Of a stretch of DNA of 64,000 nucleotides, positions 63,522 through 64,000 are shown in pieces. Numbering within the stretch: the stretch's first letter is position 1; every line of letters starts with the position of its first letter. A program made the translations under genes and the position numbers. The DNA lies in the NCBI RefSeq assembly GCF_003751625.1, contig NZ_RJUL01000001.1:174253-238252 (forward strand). Direction: 5' to 3'. The notes under the pieces were generated by a model. It worked only from the letters and a program-made list of their open reading frames with translations, made no database searches and had not been told where the DNA came from. The DNA comes from Gallaecimonas pentaromativorans (lineage in GTDB: Bacteria > Pseudomonadota > Gammaproteobacteria > Enterobacterales > Gallaecimonadaceae).

Positions 63522-64000
63522 AGACGGGCTCCTGCAGCAGTTGATGCATGCTCTAAAGGCTTAACCGGTTCGCCATCGTGCAGCAGGTGAGCACCCAATG
63601 ACACAACCTGCTCGCCTGCCTTAAAACTGCCTTGAACCAGGGCTGTTGCGTCCGTCAAATCCAGCACCTGCACGGCGCGCCAAACCACCTTGCTGGGGTT
63701 GCCCTCAATCACCCAAACCCCCGGCCCATTGCCTTGGTCTAGAAGCGCACCAACCGGCACCATAAAAGACAACGCCGCTGGTGCACTGCGGGGAATATCA
63801 ACCGTGACAGTGGCACCCAATGGCGCATTAGCGAGCGCCCCGGAAAGTACGTATCTTGCTTCGTAAGTGCGCGTAACAGGGTCGGCAGCATCAGATAACA
63901 ACCGTAAAGTGGCAGGTACTGCGGTCTGCTGGGCCCCGTACAGAGTTGCCTGTGCTTTAGAGCCAATCGCCGGCCTTAGGGTCTCGGGCAAATAGACCGC
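63518..64000 (-). CDS. RND efflux periplasmic adaptor (N-terminal part beyond window)
   Basis: The minus frame is open from the right edge to the stop at 63518, about 160 residues of the C-terminal part. Text such as LPETLRPAIGSKAQATLYG, VTRTYEARYVLSGALANAPLGATVTV-like and VPVGALLDQGNGPGVWVIEG matches the beta-barrel and membrane-proximal domains of HlyD/AcrA adaptors. The upstream start lies outside. It forms an operon with the pump (four-base overlap) and the SDR gene. Confidence 0.9.
   Translation of the reverse strand, partial: AVYLPETLRPAIGSKAQATLYGAQQTAVPATLRLLSDAADPVTRTYEARYVLSGALANAPLGATVTVDIPRSAPAALSFMVPVGALLDQGNGPGVWVIEGNPSKVVWRAVQVLDLTDATALVQGSFKAGEQVVSLGAHLLHDGEPVKPLEHASTAAGARL

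Noticed and set aside
1-64000. tRNA, rRNA, insertion sequence, prophage or CRISPR content
   Set aside because: None recognised when reading both strands; a tRNAscan and Rfam run would be needed to exclude small RNAs.

Overview
The window is a gene-dense, high-GC (by eye about 60%) chromosomal segment of a Gammaproteobacterium. Much of the gene order is the enterobacterial order: hrpB, sfsA-dksA-gluQ-pcnB-folK-panBCD, yadGH, can/hpt and mpl/fbp/ppa. Several families typical of marine relatives of Shewanella, Vibrio and Aeromonas are mixed in (TIGR04219 barrels, TIGR03899, DUF2333, a zinc-metalloprotease/aminopeptidase P pair). A Gallaecimonas-like organism is my best guess; that is an inference from gene content, not a database result. 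I recognised no tRNA or rRNA gene, insertion sequence, prophage or CRISPR array.

Layout. 1-13.4 kb: RNA, tRNA and vitamin genes: hrpB (cut by the left edge), a Tam-like methyltransferase, pepB, sfsA, dksA-gluQ-pcnB-folK (nearly continuous), panB-panC-panD, then on the minus strand the YadGH ABC exporter coupled to a TrmB-like methyltransferase. 13.5-16.3 kb: a large membrane PAS-GGDEF-EAL protein. 16.7-22 kb: an RRM protein, carbonic anhydrase, hpt, ubiX, mpl, fbp, ppa. 22.1-31.3 kb is more accessory: a PHP lipoprotein, a YWTD propeller, a sodium:solute symporter followed by three membrane/DUF genes, an AT-rich lipoprotein, a class A beta-lactamase with the Cys69/Cys238 pair of the carbapenemase group, and a YegS lipid kinase. 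31.5-43.7 kb is rich in envelope genes: the yfaE-yjfL-ygiB-ygiC run, lipoproteins, a His-rich DUF4396 protein with a ten-cytosine tract, two peptidases, YtfJ, MepK and a short LdtD-type L,D-transpeptidase.

43.6-52.6 kb holds the whole assimilatory sulfate pathway as one tightly overlapping minus-strand block, transcribed cysJ-cysI-cysH-cysG-cysD-cysN-cysC-cysQ: sulfate to APS (CysDN), PAPS (CysC), sulfite (CysH), sulfide (CysJI), with siroheme made by CysG and PAP removed by CysQ. A GAF-domain protein is divergent from cysJ. 53.4-58.4 kb carries two tandem outer-membrane barrel paralogues with separate terminators, DUF2333 with a PCu(A)C copper chaperone, an enoyl-CoA isomerase-like enzyme and a small PspC-type membrane operon. 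58.5-64 kb has dusA and then an adaptor-RND pump-SDR cluster whose composition looks less GC-rich than its surroundings and which leaves the window on the right.

Most likely points of interest: the beta-lactamase; the probable non-AUG (AUU/AUC) start of pcnB, as in E. coli; the homopolymer plus 9-bp repeat inside the DUF4396 gene; the methyltransferase coupled to YadGH; the YfaE-type ferredoxin heading the yjfL-ygiB-ygiC operon; and the GAF protein facing the cys operon. I did not find a clear new multi-gene defence or biosynthetic system.
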